A stretch of DNA of 64,000 nucleotides from Herbaspirillum sp. AP02 (GTDB taxonomy: Bacteria > Pseudomonadota > Gammaproteobacteria > Burkholderiales > Burkholderiaceae_D). The notes under the pieces were generated by a model. The model worked only from the letters and a program-made list of their open reading frames with translations. It had not been told where the DNA came from and made no database searches. The translations under genes were made by a program, and so were the position numbers. This document shows positions 22,076 to 31,039 of the stretch, piece by piece (position 1 is the stretch's first letter; each line of letters begins with the position of its first letter). The stretch is taken from the NCBI RefSeq assembly GCF_015767275.1, contig NZ_JADWMY010000010.1, positions 62,001-126,000 of the forward strand, read 5' to 3'.

Positions 22076-22108
22076 ACAAAAAGGGACGGACGCCATCACG
22101 AGCCGTCC
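22076..22108 (-). terminator. Candidate terminator after the MHYT-GGDEF-EAL gene
   Basis: GGACGG and CCGTCC (22084-22089 with 22103-22108) form a 6-bp GC stem, and on the minus strand CTTTTTG follows. It lies about 150 nt past the stop of the leftward gene. A bulged hairpin at 22138-22162 (GAAACC and GGTTTC arms) lies closer to that stop. Confidence 0.5.
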
Positions 22109-22258
22109 GCCCCAACCTCCCCCTCAGGAGCCTGCCTGAAACCCTTGCCGGAGCAAGGTTTCTCTATGTAGTCATCTTTGCATCTCGCGCTGCCGGGCAA
22201 TCCGAGGAATAGCGAGCAATGCCACGGCCAATTTCCCGGATCAGACGGAGCAGACCAA

Positions 22259-24346
22259 TCAGGCCGCGCTCTTGTGCTGCTCTCGCATGGTCTGCAGGAA
22301 CAGGTCGGGCGCCATCGGCCGCCCCCTGAGATAGCCCTGCAGCGCGTCGCAGCCCACCGAGGCGAGGAATTGCTGCTGCCGCTCGGTCTCCACGCCTTCG
22401 GCCACGATGCGCAGGTTCAGCGTGCGTCCCAGGGCCACGATGGCCGAGACGATGGCCGCATCCTCGGTGCCGTCGCTGAGATCACGCACGAAACCGCGGT
22501 CGATCTTCAATTCATTGGCCGGCAGGCGCTTGAGGTACAACAGGCTGGAATAGCCGGTCCCGAAGTCGTCGATGGAAATCTCCACCCCCAGGTCGGCAAT
22601 CTTCTGCAGGGTCAGCAGGCTGGCCTCGGTATCGTGCATGGCGGTCGATTCGGTGACTTCCAGCGTCAGGCTCTGCGGCGGCAGCTGATGGCGTTCCAGC
22701 GCGCCGCGCACCACGTCCAGCAGATGCGGATCGGCAAATTGCACTGCCGACAGGTTCACGGCGATCTTCCAGTCGGCATAGCCCAGGGTCAGCCACTCAT
22801 GCATCTGGCGACAGGCCTCGTCCAGCACCCAGGCACCGATGGGGATGATCAGCCCGGAGCGTTCGGCCAGGCCGATGAATTCATCCGGGCCGACCAGGCC
22901 ACGTTCGGGATGCTGCCAGCGCAGCAGCGCCTCGGCGCCCAGCACCGGGCCATCGGGCAGGCTGAACTTGGGCTGGTAGACCAGCCGGAACTGCTTGCGC
23001 TCCAGCGCCACCCGCAGGTCCTGCAGCCACTGCAGCTGATGGTGGGCATTGGCATTCATCGAGGGTTCGAAGAAATTGTAGCCGTTGCGACCGGCGCGCT
23101 TGGTGTGATACATCGCGGCATCGGCATTGATGACCAGGTCGTGGCGGGTATTGCCGTCTTCCGGATAGATGGCGATGCCAATGCTGGCCGAGACCCGCAA
23201 CTCATGCTCGCCCACGCAGAACGGCTGGTTGACCGCCTCCACCAGCTTCTCGGCCACCGGCATGGCATCGTCGGGCAGCGTCAGGTCGACCAGGATCACG
23301 AACTCATCCCCACCCAGGCGCGCCACCGTATCGTGGGCGCGGGTAGTGGCCGTCAGGCGGCGCGCCACTTCCACCAGCAGGCGGTCGCCCACATGGTGGC
23401 CCAGCGAATCGTTGATGGTCTTGAAACCGTCCAGGTCCATGAACATCAGCGCGAAATGACCATGGCTGCGGGCCGCCTTGTTGATCGCCTGGGTCAGGCG
23501 GTCTTCCAGCAGGGTGCGGTTGGGCAGCTTGGTGAGGTGGTCGTGCAGCACCATCTGGGTCAGCTCTTCATTGGCCTCGGCCAGTGAACGGGCCAGCTTG
23601 GCGGTGCGCGACTCCAGTCGTGCATCCAGCACCGAGGTCAGCAAGGCAATCGTCAGCACCGCCAGGGTGACCACGATGATCAGGATTGCCAGCCAGCCGA
23701 TGCCCACCCCTTCGCGGGCCGACATACAGACCGAGCCGCTGGGGAAACTGGCCGCCGCCATGCCGGTGTAGTGCATGCCGACGATGGCCACGCCCATCAC
23801 CACCGAAGCACCGGCGCGCGCGGCCTTCACATGCGGGGTATTCTTGCGCAGGCTGAAGGCGATCCATAGCGCAGCAGCCGAGGCCGCCACGGCGATGCAC
23901 ACCGACACCACGAACAGCGCCACGTCATAATCGATGCCCGGCTGCATGCGCATGGCGGCCATGCCGGTATAGTGCATGCCGGCGATACCCGCCCCCATCA
24001 GCAGCGCACTGCCGAACAGGCGCCGCAGTGGCAGGACCGGAAGGGTGACGATCCACAGCGCAAAACCGGAGGTGGCGATGGCGATCAACAGCGATACCGC
24101 CGTGATCCAGGCGTCATAGCCCAGAGCGATCGGCAGGCGGAAGGCCAGCATGCCGATGAAATGCATGGACCAGATCCCCACCCCCATGGCGATGGCGCCG
24201 CCGGTCAGCCAGAAGCGGGCCACCCGCGGATGCTGGTGGCTGGCGGTATTGATACGCTCGGCCATGTCCAGCGCCGTATAGGAGGCGAGGATGGCAACCA
24301 GCAGTGAGACGACAACCAGCAACTTGTCGTAGGTGGCGATGAGCAT
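22259..24346 (-). CDS. MHYT-GGDEF-EAL cyclic-di-GMP turnover protein
   Basis: A 695-residue membrane-bound c-di-GMP enzyme. Residues 1-235 form the seven-helix MHYT sensor with three MH(Y/F)xxM motifs (MHFIGM about 61, MHYTGM about 124 and 191), proposed to bind copper and sense O2, CO or NO. A GGDEF domain follows with an intact GGDEF at 345-349 and an intact inhibitory RxxD site (RAHD) five residues before it. The EAL domain has EAL at 472-474 and later DDFGTGYSS. Both catalytic domains look competent, so it may be bifunctional. It resembles YkoW/MucR-type proteins. It is a monocistronic unit. Confidence 0.93.
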   Translation of the reverse strand: MLIATYDKLLVVVSLLVAILASYTALDMAERINTASHQHPRVARFWLTGGAIAMGVGIWSMHFIGMLAFRLPIALGYDAWITAVSLLIAIATSGFALWIVTLPVLPLRRLFGSALLMGAGIAGMHYTGMAAMRMQPGIDYDVALFVVSVCIAVAASAAALWIAFSLRKNTPHVKAARAGASVVMGVAIVGMHYTGMAAASFPSGSVCMSAREGVGIGWLAILIIVVTLAVLTIALLTSVLDARLESRTAKLARSLAEANEELTQMVLHDHLTKLPNRTLLEDRLTQAINKAARSHGHFALMFMDLDGFKTINDSLGHHVGDRLLVEVARRLTATTRAHDTVARLGGDEFVILVDLTLPDDAMPVAEKLVEAVNQPFCVGEHELRVSASIGIAIYPEDGNTRHDLVINADAAMYHTKRAGRNGYNFFEPSMNANAHHQLQWLQDLRVALERKQFRLVYQPKFSLPDGPVLGAEALLRWQHPERGLVGPDEFIGLAERSGLIIPIGAWVLDEACRQMHEWLTLGYADWKIAVNLSAVQFADPHLLDVVRGALERHQLPPQSLTLEVTESTAMHDTEASLLTLQKIADLGVEISIDDFGTGYSSLLYLKRLPANELKIDRGFVRDLSDGTEDAAIVSAIVALGRTLNLRIVAEGVETERQQQFLASVGCDALQGYLRGRPMAPDLFLQTMREQHKSAA

Positions 24347-24777
24347 GGTGAACGGTACGGCGTATCAGGACAGGAACAGGACGAAAATCGCGGAGGGCAA
24401 CCGGAAAAATCAGGGAATGTCAGCCAATCTCAGGAGGTATCAGCCGATATCAGTGACCCAGTATGCCCATGGAACCAAGCTTAGAAGGCGCTGCATTGTC
24501 CCACAATCAGGAAATACCCGTTGTCATCCTGATATGTTTCGGAGCCGCCCCTCAGCCATGGAGTAACAAGCTGCAACCGATCGGCAGTTGAACCGCACGT
24601 GATTGGCAACTTTATCGGGCGCAATCGATCTGTTCTCACTGCAGTGCGCCTGCCGGCCACTCCAGCGTCCCTGTTCCTTCGTTTTTTCTGGAGGGCGCTG
24701 CCCTCCCCGGCCCGCCCGCGCAGCACGACAACATGCAAAATGAAAACAAAACACAACAAATCGACAACAAGGACATC
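24347..24777. other. Intergenic region between the c-di-GMP gene and pldA
   Basis: This divergent 431-nt region should hold both promoters. A perfect 7-bp hairpin GGAGGGC/GCCCTCC (24690-24706) lies 71 nt before the phospholipase start, but it is preceded rather than followed by a T run on either strand, so it is not an intrinsic terminator. The last 60 nt before the gene are A-rich. No coding sequence is supported. Confidence 0.5.
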
Positions 24778-26121
24778 ATGCTGAGCTTACCCCAAACCCG
24801 TCCGCGCCATCGGAAAAACTGCCTGGCTGCGCGCTGGAAACGTACTTCCCGCCTGATCGCACTGGCATTGTGCAGCGTGGGCGCACCGCTGCTCTGGTGC
24901 AGCCCGGCCCAGGCCGGCATCTCCATGGTGCAGCCACCCAAGCGCATCGATGCCAGCAAGCCCCTGGAACTGACGCTGCTGGTGTCCGAGGATGAGCAGG
25001 CCGAACGCAGCTACAGCCTGCCGCCCACCCTGCTGGTGGCGGCCTCGGCTGACATGATCCCGCCTCAGCAGATCACCCTGCAGCGGGTCGATGGCGAGGA
25101 CCACCTCACGCTGCGGCAAGGCGAGTTCCGCAAGGTGCGTTATCGCGGCGTGCTGCCGGAGCGCCTGCGCGGCATGGTGCGCATCGAACCGATCGGCATC
25201 GACGCCTCGCCGGTGCTGGTGGCGGTGGTGCGTCCGGATGCCAGCCTCGGGCCGCTGCCGGAGTCGCCCGACCTGATCAACACCCCGCTGGCCGACTCCA
25301 GCAGCAAGGTGGCCCCGGTGGCGCCCTCGGCCACGGTGCTCACGCCCGGCACCAATGCCTCGCCCATCGACAGCGCACCGGCGGCCGAAGACATCCTCTC
25401 CAATAATCGCCGCCTGTCCTTCAACGAGCCGATGTACTTCACGGTCGGGCACAACCACGGCGATACCAATGCGCGCTTCCAGCTCAGCTTCAAGTTCCGC
25501 GTCTTCGTACCGGACGATCCGCGCTCGCGCGGCCTGCTGGACAATCTCTACCTGGGCTACACCCAGTTCTCGCTGTGGGACCTGTCGGCCCCGTCGGCGC
25601 CTTTCCGCGATACCAGCTATCGTCCCAGCCTCTACTACTACCTGCCGGACCTGGGTATCCAGAACGGCGTGTTCAGCCGCATCGGCATCGCCACCGGCCT
25701 GGAGCATGAGTCCAATGGCCGCGACGGTCCCGAATCGCGCAGCATCAATACCTATTTCATCGAACCGACCTTCAACTTCGGCAACCTCAACGACTATCAC
25801 TTCAAGGTCGCGCCCAAGGTCTACGCCTATCTCGGCCCGACCCGCGACAATCCGGACATCGCCGACTACCGTGGCCACCTGGACCTGAAACTGGCCTATG
25901 GCAAACCGGACGGGGTGGAAGTGGCGACCATGCTGCGCAAGGGCAGGCTGGGCGGCAAGTACAGCGCCGAGACGCAGATTTCCTATCCACTCTCGCGCCT
26001 GCTGCCCGGCACCGCCGGCTACCTGATGGCCAGCTATTTCTCCGGCTACGGGGAAAGCCTGCTGACCTACAACCAGAAGGACAGCCCGCAATTGCGCATC
26101 GGCTACGCCTTGTGGCGATAG
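24778..26121 (+). CDS. pldA: Outer membrane phospholipase A1
   Basis: OMPLA is an outer-membrane beta-barrel that hydrolyses phospholipids that have strayed to the outer leaflet. From the ATG at 24778 (AAGGA just upstream) the protein has 447 residues with a signal peptide ending in AQAG near 47. A non-barrel N-terminal region of about 170 residues follows, and then the barrel. The catalytic triad is visible as His310, Ser312 and Asn324 in EHESNGRDGPESRSIN, with the same His-to-Asn spacing as the E. coli enzyme. The long N-terminal extension is common in betaproteobacterial members. An ATG 45 nt upstream is a poorer start. Confidence 0.92.
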   Translation: MLSLPQTRPRHRKNCLAARWKRTSRLIALALCSVGAPLLWCSPAQAGISMVQPPKRIDASKPLELTLLVSEDEQAERSYSLPPTLLVAASADMIPPQQITLQRVDGEDHLTLRQGEFRKVRYRGVLPERLRGMVRIEPIGIDASPVLVAVVRPDASLGPLPESPDLINTPLADSSSKVAPVAPSATVLTPGTNASPIDSAPAAEDILSNNRRLSFNEPMYFTVGHNHGDTNARFQLSFKFRVFVPDDPRSRGLLDNLYLGYTQFSLWDLSAPSAPFRDTSYRPSLYYYLPDLGIQNGVFSRIGIATGLEHESNGRDGPESRSINTYFIEPTFNFGNLNDYHFKVAPKVYAYLGPTRDNPDIADYRGHLDLKLAYGKPDGVEVATMLRKGRLGGKYSAETQISYPLSRLLPGTAGYLMASYFSGYGESLLTYNQKDSPQLRIGYALWR

Positions 26122-26151
26122 GACCGGGCCCGATCACTGGCCAGCAAAAGC

Positions 26152-26180
26152 ACAACGGGGATGCACTGCATCCCCGTTGT
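26152..26180. terminator. Bidirectional terminator between pldA and gor
   Basis: ACAACGGGGATGCA (26152-26165) and TGCATCCCCGTTGT (26167-26180) form a nearly continuous 14-bp palindrome. Plus-strand read-out continues TCATTGTT, minus-strand GCTTTTGC, so it can serve both convergent genes. Confidence 0.8.
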
Positions 26181-26209
26181 TCATTGTTGCAGCGGACCTT
26201 GGTCGCTTG

Positions 26210-27583
26210 TCAGGCCACTGGCGTGCGCAGGGTGACGAACTCCTCGGCCGAGGTCGGATGGATGCCGATGGTGGTATCGAACTGCGCCTTGGTGGCACCA
26301 CATTGCAGGGCCACGGCGAAACCCTGGATCACTTCACCGGCGTCGCCGCCCACCATGTGCACGCCCAGCACCCGGTCACTGGCGGCATCGACCACCAGCT
26401 TCATGAAGGTTCGTTCAGTATTGCGCGAAAGCGTGTTCTTGAGCGGCTTGAAATCGGTCTTGAAGATCTTCACCGCGCCCACTGCCTTCCTGGCCTCTTC
26501 CTCGCTCATGCCCACGGTGCCGATGTTGGGATGGCTGAAGACGGCGGTGGGGATGTTGCGGTAGGACATGCTGCGCTCGCCCTTTCCGAACAGGCGCGCC
26601 ACCACCACCATGGCCTCGGCCAGCGCCACCGGGGTGAGCGCCACGCGGTCGATCACATCGCCCACGGCCAGGATGGAGGGCACGCTGCTCTCGAAGTTGT
26701 CGTTGACGGGGATGGCGCCATTCTTTTCCAGCGCGATCCCGACCTTCTCCAGCCCCAGCCGGCCCGTATTGGGTGTGCGGCCGGTGGCGAACAGCACGCA
26801 CTCGGCCTGCAGGGTCTCGCCATTGGTCAGGCGCACCTGCTTGACGCTGTCTTCTTTCGCCCCTGCGTCCTCGGACTCGATGGCATCGATGCTGGCGTTG
26901 AAGACCAGGCGGATGCCCTTCTTGGCCATCTCGTCGGCCAGGTGCACGCCAAGGTCGGCATCCATGTTGCGCAACAGGCGCTCGCGCCGATAGACCAGGG
27001 TCACCTCGCTGCCCAGGCCGTTGAGGATGGACGCCAATTCCACCGCAATATAGCCGCCCCCCAGCACCACCGCGCGCTTGGGCAGACCCTTGAGGTGGAA
27101 GAAGTCGTCCGAGGTGATCCCCAGTTCGCTCCCGGGAATCTGCGGCTTGTCCGGATGGCCGCCGGTGGCCACCAGGATGTGGCGGGCGGTGAAGCGCTGA
27201 CCATCGACGTTGACCGTATGGGCATCCTCCACCGTGGCAAAGCCGCGATGCAGCTTGACGTTGGCCCCATCCAGCAGGCGCTGGTAGATGTCGTTGAGGT
27301 GGGCGATCTCGCGATCCTTGTTGGCGATCAGGGCCGCCCAGTCGAAGCTGGGCTTGCCGTTGAGGGTCCAGCCATAGCCGGCGGCGTCGGCGAAGTCCTC
27401 GTGGTAATGCGCGCTGTAGGACATCAGCTTTTTCGGGATGCAGCCCACGTTGACGCAAGTGCCGCCCAGGTCGCCCTTCTCCGCCAGGCCCACGCGGGCG
27501 CCGGTCTGGCCGGCGAAGCGCGCTGCACGCACGCCACCGGACCCGCCACCGATGGTGAAGAGATCGTAATCGTATTGGCTCAT
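26210..27583 (-). CDS. gor: Glutathione-disulfide reductase
   Basis: Gor keeps glutathione reduced using NADPH and FAD. The 457-residue protein has the N-terminal FAD loop GGGSGGVRAAR, the redox disulfide Cys43-Cys48 in GGTCVNVGCIPKK, a second nucleotide loop GGGYIAVELA followed by the RRE region expected for NADPH, and FATGRTPNT. The dimer-interface C-terminal HPTSAEEFVTLR holds the catalytic His-Glu pair. Length is normal. It is convergent with pldA, sharing a terminator, and follows the permease gene on the other side by 82 nt. Confidence 0.95.
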   Translation of the reverse strand: MSQYDYDLFTIGGGSGGVRAARFAGQTGARVGLAEKGDLGGTCVNVGCIPKKLMSYSAHYHEDFADAAGYGWTLNGKPSFDWAALIANKDREIAHLNDIYQRLLDGANVKLHRGFATVEDAHTVNVDGQRFTARHILVATGGHPDKPQIPGSELGITSDDFFHLKGLPKRAVVLGGGYIAVELASILNGLGSEVTLVYRRERLLRNMDADLGVHLADEMAKKGIRLVFNASIDAIESEDAGAKEDSVKQVRLTNGETLQAECVLFATGRTPNTGRLGLEKVGIALEKNGAIPVNDNFESSVPSILAVGDVIDRVALTPVALAEAMVVVARLFGKGERSMSYRNIPTAVFSHPNIGTVGMSEEEARKAVGAVKIFKTDFKPLKNTLSRNTERTFMKLVVDAASDRVLGVHMVGGDAGEVIQGFAVALQCGATKAQFDTTIGIHPTSAEEFVTLRTPVA

Positions 27584-27665
27584 GGTTTCTCCATTGCATG
27601 GACGCTGCCCCCGGCGGCGTCCGTATTTGATCTGGTCGGTCTGATCCGTGTGATCGGTCTGACCG

Positions 27666-29336
27666 TTATGCGGGCGTACTGTCGCTTTGCAAGTGCCGTC
27701 CGCGCCCGCCGTCCAGCGCCCGCATCACCAGCAGCACCGGCGCCAGTCCCACCAGCACGATGGACAGCGCCGGCAGCGCCGCTTCGCCCAGGCGCTCGTC
27801 ACGCGCCAGGTTGTGCGCGATCACGGCCAGGGTGTCGGTATCGAAGGGGCGCAACAGCAGGGTCGCCGGCAGTTCCTTGACCACATCGACGAACACCATC
27901 AGGGCCGCCACCGCCAGCGAACGCCACAGCAAGGGCAGGTGCAGGCGCCAGGCAATGGCCGCGCGCGAACTGCCCAGGGTGCGCGCCGCTTCATCGAGAC
28001 TGGCCGGGATGCGGGTATAGCCAGACTCCACCGACTGCACCGCAACCGCCGTGAAGCGTACCAGATACGCATAGATCACGCCCAGCGAGCTGGCCGTGAG
28101 CAGCACCCCCAGACCAGCCGCCGGCCACCGCGCCTGCAGCCAGGCCACCGGCAGCAGGATGCCCACCGCGATCACCGATCCGGGAATCGCATAGCCCATG
28201 CCGGCCAGCCGCGCCGTCAGGCGCAACAGCGCCCCCTGCAGGCGCGGCAGGCCACCGGCACGCAGCGCGAAGCACAGGGCCAGCGCCAGCACGATGGCCG
28301 CCAGCGCCGCCATGCCGCCGAAGCGGAAACTGTTCCACACCCAGCCGGCATAGCGAGCGAGGTCGAAGGCGACGCTGGCTTCATGATTCACCTCACGGCC
28401 CACCTCGCCCCACCACAGGTGTAGCAGGATGCCCACCGGCAGCAGGAACCCCGCCACCACCGGCAGGCCGCACACCAGCCAGGCCAGCACCGTCGGCCCG
28501 GCCGCCAGCGGCGGGCGGGCGCCCTCGGCGCTGTCACCGGCGTCGGCGCTGCGCGCGCCACGGGTGGCGGCAAAGCGCATGCGGCCCTGCTCGCGGCGCT
28601 CCAGCCACAGCAGCACCGCCACGAACAGCAGCAACAAGGAGGCGTACTGGGCCGCCGCGATGCGGTCGTCCAGCACCACCCAGGCCTTGTAGATGCCGGT
28701 GGTAAAGGTGGTCAGGCCGAAATAGGCCGACACGCCGTAGTCCGCCAGCGTCTCCATCAACGCCAGCGCAGCCCCGGCCGCCAGTGCCGGGCGCGCCAGC
28801 GGCAGCGCCACGCGCACGATGCGCTCGGCCAGGGGCGTGCCCAGCATGCGGGCCGCCTCCATCAGGTGGTTGCCGCGTTCGGACAGCGCATTGCGCGCCA
28901 GCAGATAGGCATAGGGATAGAGCGTGAAGACGAACATGCAAATGGCCCCCGGCAAGCCGCGCACATCCATGCGCCAGCCCGGGAACCAGCCACGCAGCGT
29001 GCTCTGCACCAGCCCGGCATATTGCAGGAAATCGGTATAGGCATAGGCCGAGACATAGGCCGGCATTGCCATGGGCAGCAGCAAGGCCCAGGACAGCCAG
29101 CGCCGTCCGGGAAATTCGAACAGGCTCACCGTCACAGCAGCCGCACCGCCCACCAGCACCACGCCCAGCGGCACCATCAGCGCCAGCCAGCCGGAGGTCG
29201 CCAGGTAACCAGGCAGGACGGTCTGCATCTGCTGGCGCAGACCGTCCACGCCCGCCGCATCCAGGCCGAACCAGGCAGCGAGGATGCCCAGCAGCGGCAA
29301 GGCGATCAAGACAGCGAGCAAACCAATGATGTGCAT
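27666..29336 (-). CDS. Fbp/Sfu-type iron(III) ABC transporter permease, fused two-domain form
   Basis: A 556-residue inner-membrane permease with about 12 helices and two copies of the binding-protein-dependent transport domain. The EAA-like loops are EAARMLGTPLAERIVRVALPLARP and EAARTLGSSRAAIAWRLHLPLLW. This duplicated architecture is typical of FbpB/SfuB iron(III) permeases. The start chosen is the ATG at 29336; the frame continues to 29417 without a better start. It is divergent from the matching ATPase with only 114 nt between, and no periplasmic iron-binding protein is present in the window, so the substrate remains an inference. Confidence 0.85.
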   Translation of the reverse strand: MHIIGLLAVLIALPLLGILAAWFGLDAAGVDGLRQQMQTVLPGYLATSGWLALMVPLGVVLVGGAAAVTVSLFEFPGRRWLSWALLLPMAMPAYVSAYAYTDFLQYAGLVQSTLRGWFPGWRMDVRGLPGAICMFVFTLYPYAYLLARNALSERGNHLMEAARMLGTPLAERIVRVALPLARPALAAGAALALMETLADYGVSAYFGLTTFTTGIYKAWVVLDDRIAAAQYASLLLLFVAVLLWLERREQGRMRFAATRGARSADAGDSAEGARPPLAAGPTVLAWLVCGLPVVAGFLLPVGILLHLWWGEVGREVNHEASVAFDLARYAGWVWNSFRFGGMAALAAIVLALALCFALRAGGLPRLQGALLRLTARLAGMGYAIPGSVIAVGILLPVAWLQARWPAAGLGVLLTASSLGVIYAYLVRFTAVAVQSVESGYTRIPASLDEAARTLGSSRAAIAWRLHLPLLWRSLAVAALMVFVDVVKELPATLLLRPFDTDTLAVIAHNLARDERLGEAALPALSIVLVGLAPVLLVMRALDGGRGRHLQSDSTPA

Positions 29337-29450
29337 AAAAAAGGAAACGACCGAAAATGGGAATACGCCAGGATGGACGACGCCGGGGCTTGCGCTACAC
29401 TGCACACCCTCAGGCAATCGCGAATTGTAACCATTTCACCGGGCATCTCC

Positions 29451-30608
29451 ATGTTTCTGGAAGTCGAGCACCTCAGCATCCGCTATCCCCGCACCCCCTC
29501 CGCCGCTGTCGACGACGTCTCGCTGCGCCTGCAGCCGGGCGAGTTGGGTGCGCTGATCGGCCCCTCCGGCAGCGGCAAGACCAGCCTGCTGCGCGCCGTG
29601 GCCGGGCTGGAGCCGGCGCAGGCCGGCCGCATCCGGCTGGCCGGGGCATTGCTGGAAGGGGATGGCATCCGGGTGGCGGCCGAGGAGCGCCGCATCGGCA
29701 TGGTGTTTCAGGATTTCGCGCTGTTCCCGCATCTGGATGTGGCGGCCAACATCGGCTTCGGCCTGCGCGGCATGGCACGCGGCCAGCGCGGGCAGGTGGT
29801 GGCGGACATGCTGGAACTGGTCGGTCTGTCCGGGTCGGACGGCAAGTTCCCGCACCAGCTCTCCGGCGGCCAGCAGCAGCGCATCGCCCTGGCACGGGCA
29901 CTGGCGCCGCAGCCACGCCTGCTGTTGCTGGACGAACCGTTTTCCAGCCTGGATGTGGAATTGCGCGAACGCCTGGCGCACGATGTGCGCGACATCCTCA
30001 AGCGCACCGGCACCACCGCCCTGATGGTCACGCACGACCAGATGGAAGCCTTTGCCGTGGCCGACGTGGTGGGGGTGATGCGGCAAGGCCGGCTGGAACA
30101 GTGGGATACGCCCTACGCGCTCTACCATCGCCCGGCCACCCGCTTCGCGGCGGACTTCATCGGCCACGGCGTGCTGCTGCAGGGAACACTGATGAAGACA
30201 CCCACCCCGGGCTCAGGCAGTGACGGACGCGAGGGAGAGATCGAAGTGCAGACCGCAGCCGGCCTGTTGCGCGGCATGCCCTTGCACAACCCGCTCCTCC
30301 ACCAGGCAGACGCCCAGGTGGACGTGCTGCTGCGGGCCGACGATGTGATGCATGACGACGCCTCGCCCTTCAAGGCGCAGGTCGTTCGCAAATCATTCAG
30401 GGGAGCGGAATTTCTCTACACGCTGGCGCTGGAGAATGGGCAGCAACTGCTGTCGCTGGCACCCTCCCACCACGATCACGCGGTGGGGGAGTGGATAGGC
30501 ATCAAGCTGGACGTCACGCACCTGGTGACCTTCCCCAGCATGGAGTCATCGTTGGCAGCGGCGGCAGCGGACACGGCCGCAGGCAGCGGCGACGTCAGCA
30601 CCCGCTGA
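29451..30608 (+). CDS. Fbp/Pot-type ABC transporter ATPase
   Basis: A 385-residue ABC ATPase. Visible are Walker [10 protein letters not shown] at 37-45, the signature [14 protein letters not shown], Walker [13 protein letters not shown], and the switch His in MVTHDQ. The C-terminal TOBE-like regulatory region (about 240-360) resembles FbpC iron(III) ATPases. The first ATG of the homologous region (29451) is used; upstream open frame is shadow of the permease. It is transcribed away from the permease gene, an unusual arrangement for two subunits of one transporter. Confidence 0.87.
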   Translation: MFLEVEHLSIRYPRTPSAAVDDVSLRLQPGELGALIGPSGSGKTSLLRAVAGLEPAQAGRIRLAGALLEGDGIRVAAEERRIGMVFQDFALFPHLDVAANIGFGLRGMARGQRGQVVADMLELVGLSGSDGKFPHQLSGGQQQRIALARALAPQPRLLLLDEPFSSLDVELRERLAHDVRDILKRTGTTALMVTHDQMEAFAVADVVGVMRQGRLEQWDTPYALYHRPATRFAADFIGHGVLLQGTLMKTPTPGSGSDGREGEIEVQTAAGLLRGMPLHNPLLHQADAQVDVLLRADDVMHDDASPFKAQVVRKSFRGAEFLYTLALENGQQLLSLAPSHHDHAVGEWIGIKLDVTHLVTFPSMESSLAAAAADTAAGSGDVSTR

Positions 30609-30666
30609 TCCACGCAGGCCGCCCGTCCCAGCGCGTCGACCACCAGCCAGTCGAGGGCGCGCCGCA

Positions 30667-30897
30667 TCAGTAGCGGGCTTTCGACAGCACCACCAGCCAA
30701 CGGCGCAACAACAGGATTTCCACATGGCCGGGCTCGATGCCGGCGCTGCACTCGATCACCGGATTGACGCGATAACGGCGCACATAGGTGTCACGGCAGA
30801 TGAAGATTTCGCGACGACCCAGGCGGATCGCCAGCGAAGACGGGCTGGAAGATGCAACAGCGAAGCGATTGTCGGAAGCAAGATCAAAGTGTGTCAT
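30667..30897 (-). CDS. Small protein of unknown function behind a LexA-like box
   Basis: A 76-residue ORF with AGAGGAA nine bases before its ATG. The protein is basic (several Arg clusters such as RLGRREIF and YVRRYRVN), has two cysteines, and lacks a signal peptide or clear transmembrane segment. It was not recognised as any known family. It is a lone gene between the rightward ATPase gene and the leftward TAXI gene. The only visible control element is a CTGT-N8-ACAG box 51-66 nt upstream. The strong ribosome site and box argue that it is real. Confidence 0.6.
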   Translation of the reverse strand: MTHFDLASDNRFAVASSSPSSLAIRLGRREIFICRDTYVRRYRVNPVIECSAGIEPGHVEILLLRRWLVVLSKARY

Positions 30898-30947
30898 GGC
30901 AGCGATTCCTCTTCTTGTCGATTGGAGGCTTCACTTTAGCACAAGCA

Positions 30948-30963
30948 CTGTATGAATACACAG
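30948..30963 (-). promoter_or_regulatory. Candidate LexA (SOS) box
   Basis: CTGTATGAATACACAG fits CTGT-N8-ACAG exactly, and the flanking bases extend the match to 16 of 20 against the enterobacterial consensus. It lies 51 nt upstream of the 76-residue ORF. A second inverted repeat CACAGTA/TACTGTG (30959-30965 with 30978-30984) and the palindrome ACAGTACTGT (30974-30983) overlap it. Confidence 0.6.
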
Positions 30964-31039
30964 TATTTTTTATACAGTACTGTGATTCGCTTGGCGAGCC
31001 TGCAACAGCCCGTCCCTTCTGCATTCCCGGCCGTGGCGC

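Noticed and set aside
24690..24706. GC-rich hairpin upstream of pldA considered as a terminator
   Set aside because: The T run lies on the wrong side for either transcription direction.
27630..27670. Degenerate repeats of CGGTCTGA between gor and the permease gene
   Set aside because: Two short imperfect copies only; no pattern of a CRISPR, operator array or mobile element.
28866..29450. N-terminal extension of the Fbp-type ATPase frame
   Set aside because: It overlaps the permease gene in antisense and lacks homology; Walker-type sequence begins just after the ATG at 29451.
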